Below are positions 1 to 12,900 of a DNA stretch of 64,000 bases, piece after piece. A program made the translations under genes and the position numbers. The number at the start of each line of letters is the position of its first letter. Within the stretch, counting starts at the first letter, position 1. Source of the DNA: Corbicula japonica (lineage: Eukaryota; Mollusca; Bivalvia; Venerida; Cyrenidae). Where the stretch lies: NCBI GenBank assembly GCA_038501625.1, contig JAZAYU010000013.1, forward strand, positions 9,672,001-9,736,000, in the 5' to 3' direction. Under the pieces are notes generated by a model. It saw only the letters and a program-made list of their open reading frames with translations. It was not told where the DNA came from and did not search any database.

Positions 1-352
1 AATTGTATTATTATTGACCAAGAAGCAAACAGAGTAGATATCCTGCTCAAATGGCATAGATTTGCCAATATCTGTAGTTACAGATACTGTTTTATAACTA
101 ATGTCATTCAAAATATATAAAGCAGCTGGCCTCTAAACCGGTAAATTGGGGATTGTTTACAGGGATTCCAAACCGAAGCACAATATTCAAGTTGAGGTCT
201 TACATATAGGTTATGTATACAGTTTCTTTGATTTTGACAATCTGATCAGGGTCTAAACTGTCCAGTATTACACATTTAATGTCTACATAAAACACATATG
301 AGCAATTGATGGAATTGCCTGTATTTATAGACTAGATGGGTGTTCAGTTTAA

Positions 353-572
353 TATTTTCCTCCATAGACACACCTTTATTGCCTGGGGGAACAGTTTAGA
401 TCTAGATCAGCCACCACATCCGTGCCATCTGATCAGGATCTGATATGTTCGCTTTACAATTTGTTAGGTTATTTTTGACCAAAATGCGACTTGTGCAGAT
501 CCTGATCAGAAGGATGTGCTGGCAGATCTGGATCTACACTGGTGTAAAAATGCGTATATATTGAGGAAAGGG
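353..572. mobile_element. TTAA-family miniature element
   Basis: Same family as 3434-3667, with a degenerate left end (TTTTCCTCCATAG) and the right end GAGGAAAGGG before TTAA. Matched by 25795-26015. Confidence 0.75.
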
Positions 573-864
573 TTAACACATGTGCTGCCCTTTGGTACTT
601 TGTCAAAATAAAAATCCAAGTACAAAAGATCAAATGAGATCTTGACCTTAAGATTTTAGCATCATCATGACAATGCACCAAGCAATATAATCTGAAAGTT
701 TGATGAAGAAATAATTAAGAAATGGCAAAGTTATGGCCGTTGTTACGAATTTCTGACGTACCAATGGACGGACAAAGCAGTCCCTATGTATCCCTTTGTC
801 TCTGAAGGGTGACACAAATATAACGCAAAGTTTTTCTGTTACAATAACAAACTTCATGACAAAC

Positions 865-967
865 CTGTGCTGTCCGAGGCTTGCACGGTGAACAAGCTGA
901 CTTTAGATGTCTCAGACTCTGATATACTTGCAGTAACAGCATCTGGCAGATTGACAAACGTTGGAGG
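865..967 (-). CDS. Exon 37: duplicate of exon 22 (repeat 9', first part)
   Basis: A 103-nt exon, phase 0 to 1, with the same 'PPTFVNLPDAV...KVSLFTVQASDST' product as exon 22. The expected partner exon (equivalent of exon 23) would lie left of base 1. Confidence 0.83.
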
Positions 968-3900
968 CTGTAATCCAAATAAATAAGGATTCGAACAATA
1001 CAGACATGGTTTAACATTAATGATAAGATAGGAAACAAAATGTTACAAAATTATAGCCTTTTGTGTTTTACTTTTACTAGGCATTTGATTTCTGGTTATA
1101 TTCTGGTAAGTGTTTCATACAATTCAACATTGGTTTGTCAAATCAATTCAGCAGTCGAACATACAAATGCCTCCATGGAAAACAAACAGCTGATAGAGTC
1201 AAGTTGTTTTAAAGAAACTTTAAGGCATAAAATGTTGAATTAACCTTGTGCTCTGAACTCTTGTAAAATATCAATTAATGTTCAGTTCATTATCCAAGAT
1301 CAATTTATTTACACAGAAATTCTAACCATTGTGTTCCATTACAAAATTATAAGGAGGTATTGTTTGAAAGCTGTGTTTTTTCTTAGAACATAATGAAATT
1401 TTAAAATTCATAATTAAAATTAAATTTTATATTTTGAAATTGTTCCCTAAATTCCATTTTTTATTGCTAAGCAAGTGTATGTAGATAATTTATCCCTTTA
1501 CTACATATATACAAATTTTTACACATGGTCTTGTTCAGAAAAAAAGCTAATGAATCAATAAGCAAACAGTGTAGATGCAAACTGATCTGGATCTACACTG
1601 TTTGCAAATAAGAAAAAAGGCTATCTACGGAAGAAAGGGATAATAACCCTTTCCTTGATATATACGCATTTTTACACGTGTGCAACCAGAGTAGATCCAG
1701 ATCAGCTGGCACATCCGTGCCGTCTGATCAGGATCTGCACTGGTCGCATTTTGGTCATAAATAACCTAATTAATCAAATAGCGAACAGTTAAGATCCTGA
1801 TCAGATGGCACGGATGTGCCGGCTGATCTGGATCTAAACTTTTTGCCCTAGCAATAAAGGTGTATCTATACAGGAAAGGGATAAACAACAACTGGTGAAA
1901 GATACATACTGCATTCTCTAGATCCACTTGATATATTTCTGTATGAGTGTAAACTGCACCATCATCACATATAATAGACAAAGTGTGAGACGCCGCTGTG
2001 TCATAGTTCAAATTGGCTGGGGGTCTTCCTTTGTACCAAATCTCAAACACTGCAATGTAAAATCTCTGTGGTTGAAATGTTAAAAAATTTGGAAAAATTA
2101 AGCCCTTATCTCTTATAATTACATACTACCTATTATTCTGGGCGTACCTTCTGTAAGACATTTAACCCTTAACTCAATGGACAGACCTTTTATCACAAGG
2201 GTTACCAGTCTTTATCCAGATAAGCCAGCACATCTATGATATTGGATCTAGAACTACACTGTTTTTCTCAGTCAGAAATAACGTAATGAATTTAATATCA
2301 AACAGTGTAGTTCCTGATCAGATTTGGGGAAGTCCACCATACAGAAAATTTCTTGATCAGAATCCACAAGGGAGCAGTTTTAAATAACTGCAAAGAGTTT
2401 TACTCTGCACCTCACTGGAAATGATGTCACTGAGAATCTGTAAACTAACATACATGGATGGGTACCAGCAATAACTTCAAATGATGTTGCCTCTGCAGAG
2501 CCAGGATCCACTGTACATGGAGAATCTGTAAACTAACATACCTGGAGGGGTACCAGCAATAACTTCAAATGATGTTGCCTCTGCTGAGCCGGGATCCACT
2601 GTACATTGAGAATCTGTAAACTAACATACCTGGAGGGGTACCAGCAATAACTTCAAATGATGTTGCCTCTGCAGAGCCGGGATCCACTGTACATTGAGAA
2701 TCTGTAAACTAACATACCTGGAGGGGTACCAGCAATAACTTCAAATGATGTTGCCTCTGCAGTGCCGGGATCCACTGTACACTGAAAATCTGTAAACTAA
2801 CATATCTGGAGGGGTACCAGCAATATCTTCAAATGATGTTGCCTCTGCAGAGCCGGGATCCACTGTACACTGAAAATCTGTAAACTAACATATCTGGAGG
2901 GGTACCAGCAATAACTTCAAATTATGTTGCCTCTGCAGAGCCGGGATCCACTGTACACTGAGAATCTGTAAACTAACATACCTGGAGGGGTACCAGCAAT
3001 AACTTCAAATGATGTTGCCTCTGCAGAGCCAGGATCCACTGCACAGGAAATAGTGTCATCAGAATCAGCTACTGAAAATGTGTATAGTGAAGTGGCCAAT
3101 GGTTCTGTATCAGATATGAACTGATAAGGAGCAGCTGCCGGCAGTCCAGTCCATACAGGGTCCTGAAATGGTGAAATAAGATACTTTGACTTGAACAATT
3201 ATATCATGGTAAAATTTATACAAACAAAATAGCAACATCATAATGCAAAACATGGAAGTAAACTGTTACCAACATGTTGAAGCGGCATATCAGTTGCCCA
3301 ACTTGCCAATCTTCTCAAGCAGCTGAGTTTAATGACAATAAAGGCAATTTTTTAACAGTTAGTTTGAGAAAGATGGAAGCTACTGTAAGTAGTGAAGGTT
3401 GTGCTACTGTTACAAGTACATTAAAATATTTAACCCTTTCCTCTATAGATACAGCTTTATTGCTTGGGCCAACAGTTTAGATTCAGACTAGCCGGCACAT
3501 CCGTCCCATCTGATCAGGATCTAAACTGTTCACTTTTCGATTCATTAGGTTATTTCTGACCCAAATGCGAATAGTGCAGATCCTGATCAGATGGCATGGA
3601 TGTGCCGGCTGATCTGGATCTACACAGGTCCCGAATGCGTAAACATGTGTATATATGGAGGAAAGGGTTAAGAATTCAAATTTTTAGTTGTATCAATATT
3701 ACCTCATCAATCACAGGCACAGTGAAAGTTTCTGTGATTGGTGTTGATCCATCTGTACATGTCACCGTAACAACAATGGAAGCCGCAGCATCGTAATTCA
3801 AGTCATTAGTAGCCAGCAAATATATCTCGTAAGCTAAAAGAAGAAAAGAAAACTAACATTTGTTCTTGACTTGGGTGAACAGTGTAAATCCAGAACAGCT

Positions 3901-6900
3901 GGCACATCCATGCCATCTGATCAGGATCTACACTGTTTGCTTTTAGATTCATTGGATTATTTCAGACTAATTAGTGAACAGCTTAGATCCAGATCAGATA
4001 GCATGGATTTGGCTGATCTGGATCTGCACTGTTCACGCATGTTATAAAAGTAAAATATATGGAGTAAAGCCAATTAACTTATCACCCACTAAATTTTCAG
4101 TAAAATGTATAAGCTTGCTTGTTTTACTTTCATTAAGTACAAGTAAAATCTAGTTTCTACTAGTGTGTTGCCTACCAGAATGTAAACTAAAATGATTTTT
4201 TGTGGTGTGCATTGGTGGGGATGTAGGTGTATGTATTAAAGACAAAAAGTAGGGCCCCTTTAAGTAAAATTTGCATCAATTATTAGTATACTGATATAAA
4301 TTTACTATACATCACATGCCTCAGATTCAGACATTTAATGTAACTTCTTGATGATATACCTGGAGAAGGTGCTCCTCTCACAGCAAAATCATTGTCATAA
4401 GGAGCCGGTGCTGTAAACGAGCAGGTGATAGTAGCTGTGGGTGTGTCTGTGACAGAGAAACTGTGCAGCAATGTCTCTGTGACTGTTGCATCAGATATTG
4501 CTGGAGACAGGGTGGCTGGCATATTAACAAACACTGGCGGCTGAAATTTTTTTCAAGAACTAATAAAAATCTGTAATTTAAAATTGATAAACCTTACATG
4601 TAAAGACTGGATGTGAAAAACTACTTCTGTATATATTATCTGTGATTAGAATGACTTACAGCACAAATAACAGTGAACATTGATTACAGTTCTGATATTT
4701 GTTTATATTCTTGAAAACTTGATCATGACTGGCAGTCTGACCAAGAATACAAGATGATTACAACCTTAAACAATGATGTACAGCACTGATAAAGTAAATA
4801 CTGATTTCAGCATAGATAAACTAAACACTCACTTGCATCCTTGATAAAGTAAACAATGATATGCAGCACTGATGAAGTAAACAATGATGTACAGCACTGA
4901 TGAAGTAAACAATGATGTACAGCACTGATGAAGTAAACAATCATGTACAGCACTGATGAAGTAAACAATCATGTACAGCACTGATGAAGTCAGTATGATT
5001 TCAGCACTGATGAAGTAAACAATTATGTACAGCACTGATGAAGTAAACAATGATGTACAGCACTGATGAAGCAAACAATGATGTACAGCACTGATGAAGT
5101 AAACAATGATGTACAGCACTGATTAAGTAAACAATGATGTACAGCACTGATGAAGTCAGTATTGATTTCAGCACTGATGAAGTAAACAATGATGTACAGC
5201 ACTGATGAAGTAAACAATGATGTACAGCATTGATGAAGTAAACAATGATATACAGCACTGATGAAGTAAACAATGATGTACAGCACTGATGAAGTCAGTA
5301 TTGATTTCAGCACTGATGAAGTAAACAATTATGTACAGCACTGATGAAGTAAACAATGATGTACAGCACTGATGAAGTAAACAATGATGTACAGCACTGA
5401 TGAAGTAAACAATGATGTACAGCACTGATGAAGTAAACAATGATGTACAGCACTGATGAAGTAAACAATGATGTAAAGCACTGATGAAGTCAGTATTGAT
5501 TTCAGCACTGATGAAGTAAACACTCACTTGCAGCACCCATAAAGTAAACAATGATGTACAGCATTGATAAATTAAACACTCACTTGCTGTGCTGATTTTA
5601 TCAACACTCATTTGCTGCACTGATAAAGTAAAAGCTTACTTGCCCACTGATAAAGTAAATAATGATTTTCACATTGATAAAGCAAACAACGATGTACAGC
5701 TCTGATGAATTGATACTCACAGCACTGATCAAGTTAACAGTTTTGGTTCCAGTCACTATACCCGGGGTGGTCCCATCAGTACAGGTTATAGGTAACGTGT
5801 AAGATGCTTTGACATCGAAATTCAGTCCTGGATTGCTTTTCACCCAAATCTGAAACTCTGGGAAATAATTTATTTTAATTCAAGGTGCAGAACATTATTC
5901 TATTTTACTTTAAATTTTTTCAATGAAAACTTTGCAATTTTTCATGTCATAGAGCACAATTTATCATATGGATATTGAAATACCCAATATATTAAATAAA
6001 CAAAAAGTTTGCTATGGAAATAAAAATGGGTTTTCAGTGAAATCTTTTCACATAGGAGCAGATGCCCATATTCCTTAATTTTAAACAAATAGAGCTGAAT
6101 AGAAATGCCAACATGATAACTGCATTTTTGCTATATACATAAATATTTGGCTATGCTTTTGTGACAGCTGTCAACTAGCTTTATGATCTTAAACTATGAA
6201 GGTTCAGATTTGAAACGGGCTCAAATCTTAGTTTTGTGGTAATGGGGCTTGATCTCTACAGCTGTAATCAGTTATCACCCTTCCATTTAACCCTATACTC
6301 CATATATACTACTTTTATTACATGGGTAAAGAGTGAAGATGCAGATCAGCCATCAGATCAGGCTATCCTCTGTTTGATTATAGATTCAAAAGGTTATTTC
6401 TGACCAAGTAGCAAACAGTGTAGATTCTAATCTGATGGCATGGATGTGCTAGTTGATCTTGATCTACACTGCTTGCACATACAATAAAACCTGCATAATA
6501 TATAGTAAAGGGTTTACAGAAAATAACAGACTTAAGTACCTGGAGGAGTGCCTGCTCTAATCTCAAATGACGAGGCGGAGGGATCAGCTGGGTTGACAGC
6601 ACATGTGATGGTATCATCACTGTCGGTAACAGTGAACACATCAAGCTGCATCGCAGTTGTTGTAGCATCACTCAAGCCTGTGTAAGCTGTACCTGGAAGG
6701 CCAGTCAGCACTGGGTTCTTTTTGAAAAGAAATAATGCTAAGATGTACATTAATATTTTAAAGTGCATTAGCACTCTTTGATTTTATGCTTTGTTCATTT
6801 TCTAAGATATTTTTATCTTTAAAATTAAACTACATATAAAGAGATTTTACTATATCAGATAAATATTTCAGATTCAACAATACAGTCAAACCGGTCTGTA

Positions 6901-9900
6901 GCAGCCACCCAAGGGAGTGACAAAAAGTGGCTGCTGAAGACAGGTGGCTGTTAAAGACAGTAAAAAATTATAACAAAATGTCAGTTTAATAGAGGTCTTT
7001 CACATTGTTGTGCGCATGCGTCGTACGCCACGTTAGGTGCGGAAAATATTGGTTTTATCCTAAACCGACAAGTGAGGGGGCATTTAACTGTGTCATTGCT
7101 AACAGAATGGACGGACATGATCACGGTGTCGCCTTAAAGCTTATGATAAATTATAATAATAATTGTGATGAGGCACAATAAATTCAAGTTTTACGAATTT
7201 CCGAATATTGCAGGCTTTAAAAAGTCTGGTCGGCAAGATTTGACTGTGAAAAGCGTAAAACAATCAAAGACGTGATTGCAATTTTGAATCAGGAAGTCTT
7301 ATATAAAAACAAAAAGAATGTGGATTGCATGTTACTGTCTATTTGCCACAGACACATATATAAGCGTCTCGTGTTTTTCTGACAAAATGCGTTTACTTCA
7401 AAAATATATTTTATGTAACTTGATCTCCCTAAATTGGAAAAGAAAACGGATGAATTCAACAATGTATCGCCGTTGTATTCAACGCCCGTTAAGCGTTATT
7501 ATTTTGTTTACTATTTTACTTCCTTCCAACATATGTTTAAAACTAAAATTTATTGTAATCATTAGTATATTTCTTTTATCAGTCCTGGATTAAAATTATT
7601 TTTATGTTTAATAACTAGAAATCATACTTTGAACACGACCGTGTTACTGTTAATTGTCCTTATATATTTGACACAATATTCCCATTCCCATTCTGCCCAG
7701 AAAACGATGGTGACATATTGAGGTGTGAAAACTTGTTTGATATCTGACATTTGAGGAGACTTAAAATTAATTATCTCAAATCATCAAATTGAAATACCTA
7801 AAAAATTTCACGAGTTCAGTCCCATATTTCTATAACTATAATTTGTAGTGTTGAAATGGCAGATCATGTAGTAGTTTACGTCTTATTCATGTTATTATAA
7901 ACATCATTTTTTGTAAAATCGTCAGCCATAGTCAATAGACATTAGTTTAAGTCGCATTTTATGAATATCTACATGTTACGGGAATGATGTAGACAGAAGA
8001 TAAAATGTCCGCAGACCTCCAAAATCTCAGGATTTTATCTGAAATCTCCGAACCGTAAGGTTCTTCTCCGGATCTAAGGATTTTCAGGCAAAATCTCAGG
8101 ATTTAAAAATATTGAAAAGGATAATTAATGAAACATAAATTTAACTGAATTTAGAATGGGTTTTACAATTATATTAATTAATTTTAAGAAACTTGGTCTT
8201 GGTCACGGCTCCAGAATTTCCTGTTTATTGAAAGATTACGTGATAGTGACACGATGCCTCGGGCACACATGTACACAACAGCTAAGTGTCATAAAACTAA
8301 ACTCGGACCTGAATATCGCAGTTCCGTTCATTTGTTTTGGTCCATGGTCATTTTGATTTTAAACAGAAATGAAAATATTATATTTCAAAACCTTCAGCGA
8401 CAACAATTACCAACTTCAACATCAAAATAGTTTTTATTTAAAAAAACAAAACAAAAAACTCTCTGGATTTTTTTGAATAGTTTTGGTTGGCCTGCCGTCC
8501 GGCAATATTCGTTTGTTTCAATCAATTTAACGATTTCTCGGGTTGTAGCTGGAATCATCCTATTATGTAAATACGTAATATTTTTTCTCAAAAGCAAAAC
8601 ACGCAAAACACATATCAACCTAGTCGCCGACGAGCTACATAAGAATATAAAATTTTATGTCTCATTCCACTATAAATTATAGCGTTACAAAAAAAAATGC
8701 CGTAAAATGTTCGATAATGTTCGTCTGAATTGTCAATTATACAGATTTATTTTTAGTAAACACCATTCACGTGTGTATTTTCATAAAAACCCCAAACAAA
8801 TCCGTCGGATACTCGCGTCCTGAAAATACGGCGATAAACAATGTTTAAAATGCGCATAAACTTTCTTGATGTGCTTGTAAGTGATCATAACGGTTTTTTA
8901 TTCTTTGTTGTTTGACTGACCTCACTTATTTATAAATTTGAAATGATTAATCAACATGTTCTTAATTTTATAATCACTTAGTCATATTAACAATAGTAAA
9001 CGATGCCCCCTCGCGTGCATTTATCGACTAAATATGCTCTTCAATTTTAGAGAGCGCTAAGGGGAGGTAACAATGTGAAAGAACTCTATTAAGTCCTATT
9101 CAAACTGGCTGTTTAAGACAGGTTGTTTTTCGCAGCTGGCAGCTAAGGCAGGTTTCACTGTACATTGAATAAATAAAGGTATCCCTCAATATATAATTTC
9201 GTGAAAAGGTACCTTGATGTATTGCAATTACCAACGCTTCACTGACCAAAAGAATAGCTGTGACTAATGAAAGAGATCTACAGCAGTAGAGAGTAATGGT
9301 TCCCAAAAGCTGTAAAAGGCCTGTAAGTATTATCCTATAGTGCCAAGAACAAACAAATTTTGTGATTGGATCAAGAAGATTCTTTAACCAGAGTCTACAA
9401 TGTTAATAAATTTCTGCAAAACATCCCTGGACTTTATAAATGGAACAATTTAAGGTCAATCTCAAAGCAAGTATATAAAATAAACAGAGCAGTTGATGAG
9501 TTGATAGTAGAGCTTTTATCCAATGTGCAACCAATTTAGATCCAGATCAGTCTGCATAACCATGCAGTCTTTTTAGGATCACAACTGTTCACCTCTTGAT
9601 CAGATTAACCTAGTGAATCAAAAAGCAACTAGTGCAGATCGTGATCAGATAGATCTGAAACTGCACCGATCACACATGGGCTGTAAAACCGTATCCTACG
9701 AAGTAAAAGTTTAATTTATATTTAAAATCGGTATTACTTTAATTTAACCTGCTCTTGTATAAAATATTACATCTATTTGGAACTATAGGCACAAATTTGC
9801 AGCATTAGTTCGGGCTAATAAAATTTTAATTTACTAAAATAAATTTGGTCCGCGCGACTAAAAGCGAAAGTAGGATTTCCAAAAGGTTANNNNNNNNNNN

Positions 9901-12900
9901 NNNNNNNNNNNNNNNNNNNNNNNNNNNNNNNNNNNNNNNNNNNNNNNNNNNNNNNNNNNNNNNNNNNNNNNNNNNNNNNNNNNNNNNNNNNNNNNNNNNN
10001 NNNNNNNNNNNNNNNNNNNNNNNNNNNNNNNNNNNNNNNNNNNNNNNNNNNNNNNNNNNNNNNNNNNNNNNNNNNNNNNNNNNNNNNNNNNNNNNNNNNN
10101 NNNNNNNNNNNNNNNNNNNNNNNNNNNNNNNNNNNNNNNNNNNNNNNNNNNNNNNNNNNNNNNNNNNNNNNNNNNNNNNNNNNNNNNNNNNNNNNNNNNN
10201 NNNNNNNNNNNNNNNNNNNNNNNNNNNNNNNNNNNNNNNNNNNNNNNNNNNNNNNNNNNNNNNNNNNNNNNNNNNNNNNNNNNNNNNNNNNNNNNNNNNN
10301 NNNNNNNNNNNNNNNNNNNNNNNNNNNNNNNNNNNNNNNNNNNNNNNNNNNNNNNNNNNNNNNNNNNNNNNNNNNNNNNNNNNNNNNNNCCTATACATCT
10401 TGTTATGGGCATCATATTTCCAATATATTTTTAAATCCATCCATTCATAATTAAATTTATTTGAACAAAAAGTAATTTAATGAGGATTAATGACCTTGAC
10501 CTTGCACATAGAAGGCTGAATGTTGTGCAGACAATCCTTTGTTATGGTCATCAGAAGTACATGTACCAAGTAATTGTGAAATCTGTCTATTCCTTATCAA
10601 GTTATAGGAAGGGCAAGAATAAAAGTCTAGTAATAGTTACAGTGACCTTGACCTTGTACATATGAGTGTGAGACTTGTGCATTACTTATCGTCTTGTTAT
10701 TGTTATAACATTTAATAAAATTTTGAAATTCTTTCAGCCATAATAAAGTAATATAGGACAAAAAATATATTTTAGCAACAGTGACCTTGACCCCACACTC
10801 GTGCACCACACAATGTCTTGTTATGGTAATTGCATATGCAAAATTATTTTGAAATCCCTCTATCCATAACTATCCGAAGTAAAAAGCAATTTAGATATTT
10901 GCTTGGAAACTCTACCCAGAATGCAAATCAGAAATAGCCTATCTCAGCCTATCTCCTATCTCATCAGTGTTGTGACATGTTTTTCTGCAATCCTGTGTCA
11001 AAGCAGCCATCAGTAAGGTCAACTTGAACAGTAAATTAAATTGTTAAAAACAAGTTATACAAACTCTGATGATGAATTAGATATAAAAATGCTTTAGAAT
11101 GCATTAAATCGTCATCGTTGGTATGGTTGTTCATGTAATTGTCCAGTAGATATATTTCAATTGAAAAAATGTTACTATTTATAGCCATGTATGCATTCTG
11201 CCCAACAAAGAGCTGATCACTAGATAATGCATTCAGTCAGTTTTCAAAGAAAGGTATCTTTTATAACTTAAAGAAAAAATTATGCAAATAGAAAATTACT
11301 ACCTACCAATAATCTTGAGGATGAGGTTGGCGGGTGGTGCGTTGGGATTGTATTTGTCGACAGCTTTGATTGACAGTGTGTAAACATCATCCGGATAGGA
11401 GTGAAGGTCCATGTTGGTTATTATATCACCATCTGAAATATGCACTCTGTGAATTTAGCTCACTAACAAGAAAAAACACATTTTTTTAATTATTATAAAA
11501 AATTAATCTTTGTTTTCCTCTTTCTTATAAATTTTGATTTTCTAATTTATCTCTTAATTTTTACATAATATTTTAATATCAATTAAAATAAAATACATAA
11601 TTATAAAGATCTATTGCTCAGCCCGATGACACAATTTCTCAACTCTTAAGCATTGATTGGCTGAAATTGAGACAATTTCAGAGACTAGTCTCCATTAAAC
11701 CAATCAGATTCTTGAGATTTAAGACTATTCTCCATTTTAATAAATCAGATGATTGTCATTTGAAACTGGTTTCCAGTTTCAGTTTCGTGATCTTGGGCGA
11801 TTGTATACTCACTGGGTAACATGGTAAAGGGGCAGGTGTTGTTAGGTGTACAAGACACGATGGAGTATGTGATAGCATTAGGAGGGGAGGATGGGTCTGT
11901 GGCAGATACTGTGTACACTACATCTGAGGCACTGAAATCCTTGGCTATCAACTCTTGCTTTGTTGTAACACTACCTGAAAAATAAGGTACAAATGTAAAT
12001 ACTTGCTGTATTTCAATTATAATGAATATTTCAATAATTTATAAAAAAAAGTGTAAATCAAATTAAAAGCTTTTTTGCTGCTTTAATAATATTGTGTTAC
12101 TGACTGACCTTGTTTAAAATTTTTAACCAAGAGCAAAGTTGGAAACCCTAACCCAACCTGGATGTACAACATACACAATCCAACTAACCAACCTGACAGC
12201 CAGCTAATTCATATTGCCAACAAATAGATAAAAATCATCAAAAATCAACCTTAAATATTTCTTAGGAACTAACCAATAACCCGAAAAAATATTCTATGAA
12301 ATCTGAATATGTAATATGAACCATTCATGCCAACGATATAGTGTTTTCTTAGGATGATAAAATCTCTGCAGTGTAAAAGATTGAAAACAAGATTCCTTTA
12401 TGGAATATGGATTTATTGTATGTATAGAAGTATAATCTGTCCTGTCTTGTGATTAAATATTTATATATTGGATAAACTTTGATTTTGCTTAAAAAATTGA
12501 ACTTGTACTGTAAAACTCCCTTTTTACAACATCAAGTCTCAACAATTCATGAAGCTCCTAGTACCTCCAATGTTGGTAAACACTGGTGCCTGATTGTCTA
12601 TGACATTGATGGTAAAGCTCTTTGGTGCTCCTTGAGTCCCACTGGCATCTGTGCATACAACATTAATGTTGTAAGAGGGTTTGTTTGCATAGTTCAGGCG
12701 CTTCCCTGCTACACCCTCGCTCACATAGTAAATAGACCATACTGGAATAGAAGATAAACACACCAACATCATTACAGACTGTAGTTCTGAGTTACACCAA
12801 GGCCTATGCTGGTAATTAATCTCTCCATGCAACAAATAAAACTAATTTAACCAATCAGAGACAGGCAAATAATCCTGCTATCTATCTTAGCCAATGATGT

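Larger units (their letters stand above)
1..9727. repeat. Segmental duplication, copy 1
   Basis: This block is collinear with about 25446-33163, including seven exons and their introns. Roughly 5 percent mismatch is seen by eye in introns, varying locally. Copy 1 contains a 2.28-kb insertion (6883-9160) absent from copy 2, and longer 88-bp and 28-bp arrays. Left of base 1 its extent is unknown. Similarity ends near 9727, about 160 bases before the N gap. Confidence 0.9.

Noticed and set aside
4829..5620. Long minus-strand open frames (up to 150 codons) in overlapping frames
   Set aside because: They are translations of the 28-bp minisatellite, whose unit has no stop in any minus frame; the same peptide recurs in all three frames.
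4769..5720. CRISPR-like array of 28-bp repeats
   Set aside because: Units are contiguous without spacers, in a eukaryotic intron.
7318..8682. Small frames inside the 2.28-kb TA element as transposase
   Set aside because: No DDE/D, helix-turn-helix or other recognisable motif; lengths of 66-91 codons are expected by chance in AT-rich DNA.
9211..9306. Hydrophobic minus-strand frame (A-I-L-L-V-S-E-A-L-V-I-A-I), conserved at 32540-32640
   Set aside because: Conserved in both duplication copies, but in copy 2 it lies in an intron already joined in phase, and the frame from the best acceptor hits TAG. No good exon model; conservation is explained by the duplication.
9826..10450. Three long open frames across the N block
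   Set aside because: They consist of undetermined residues from the assembly gap.
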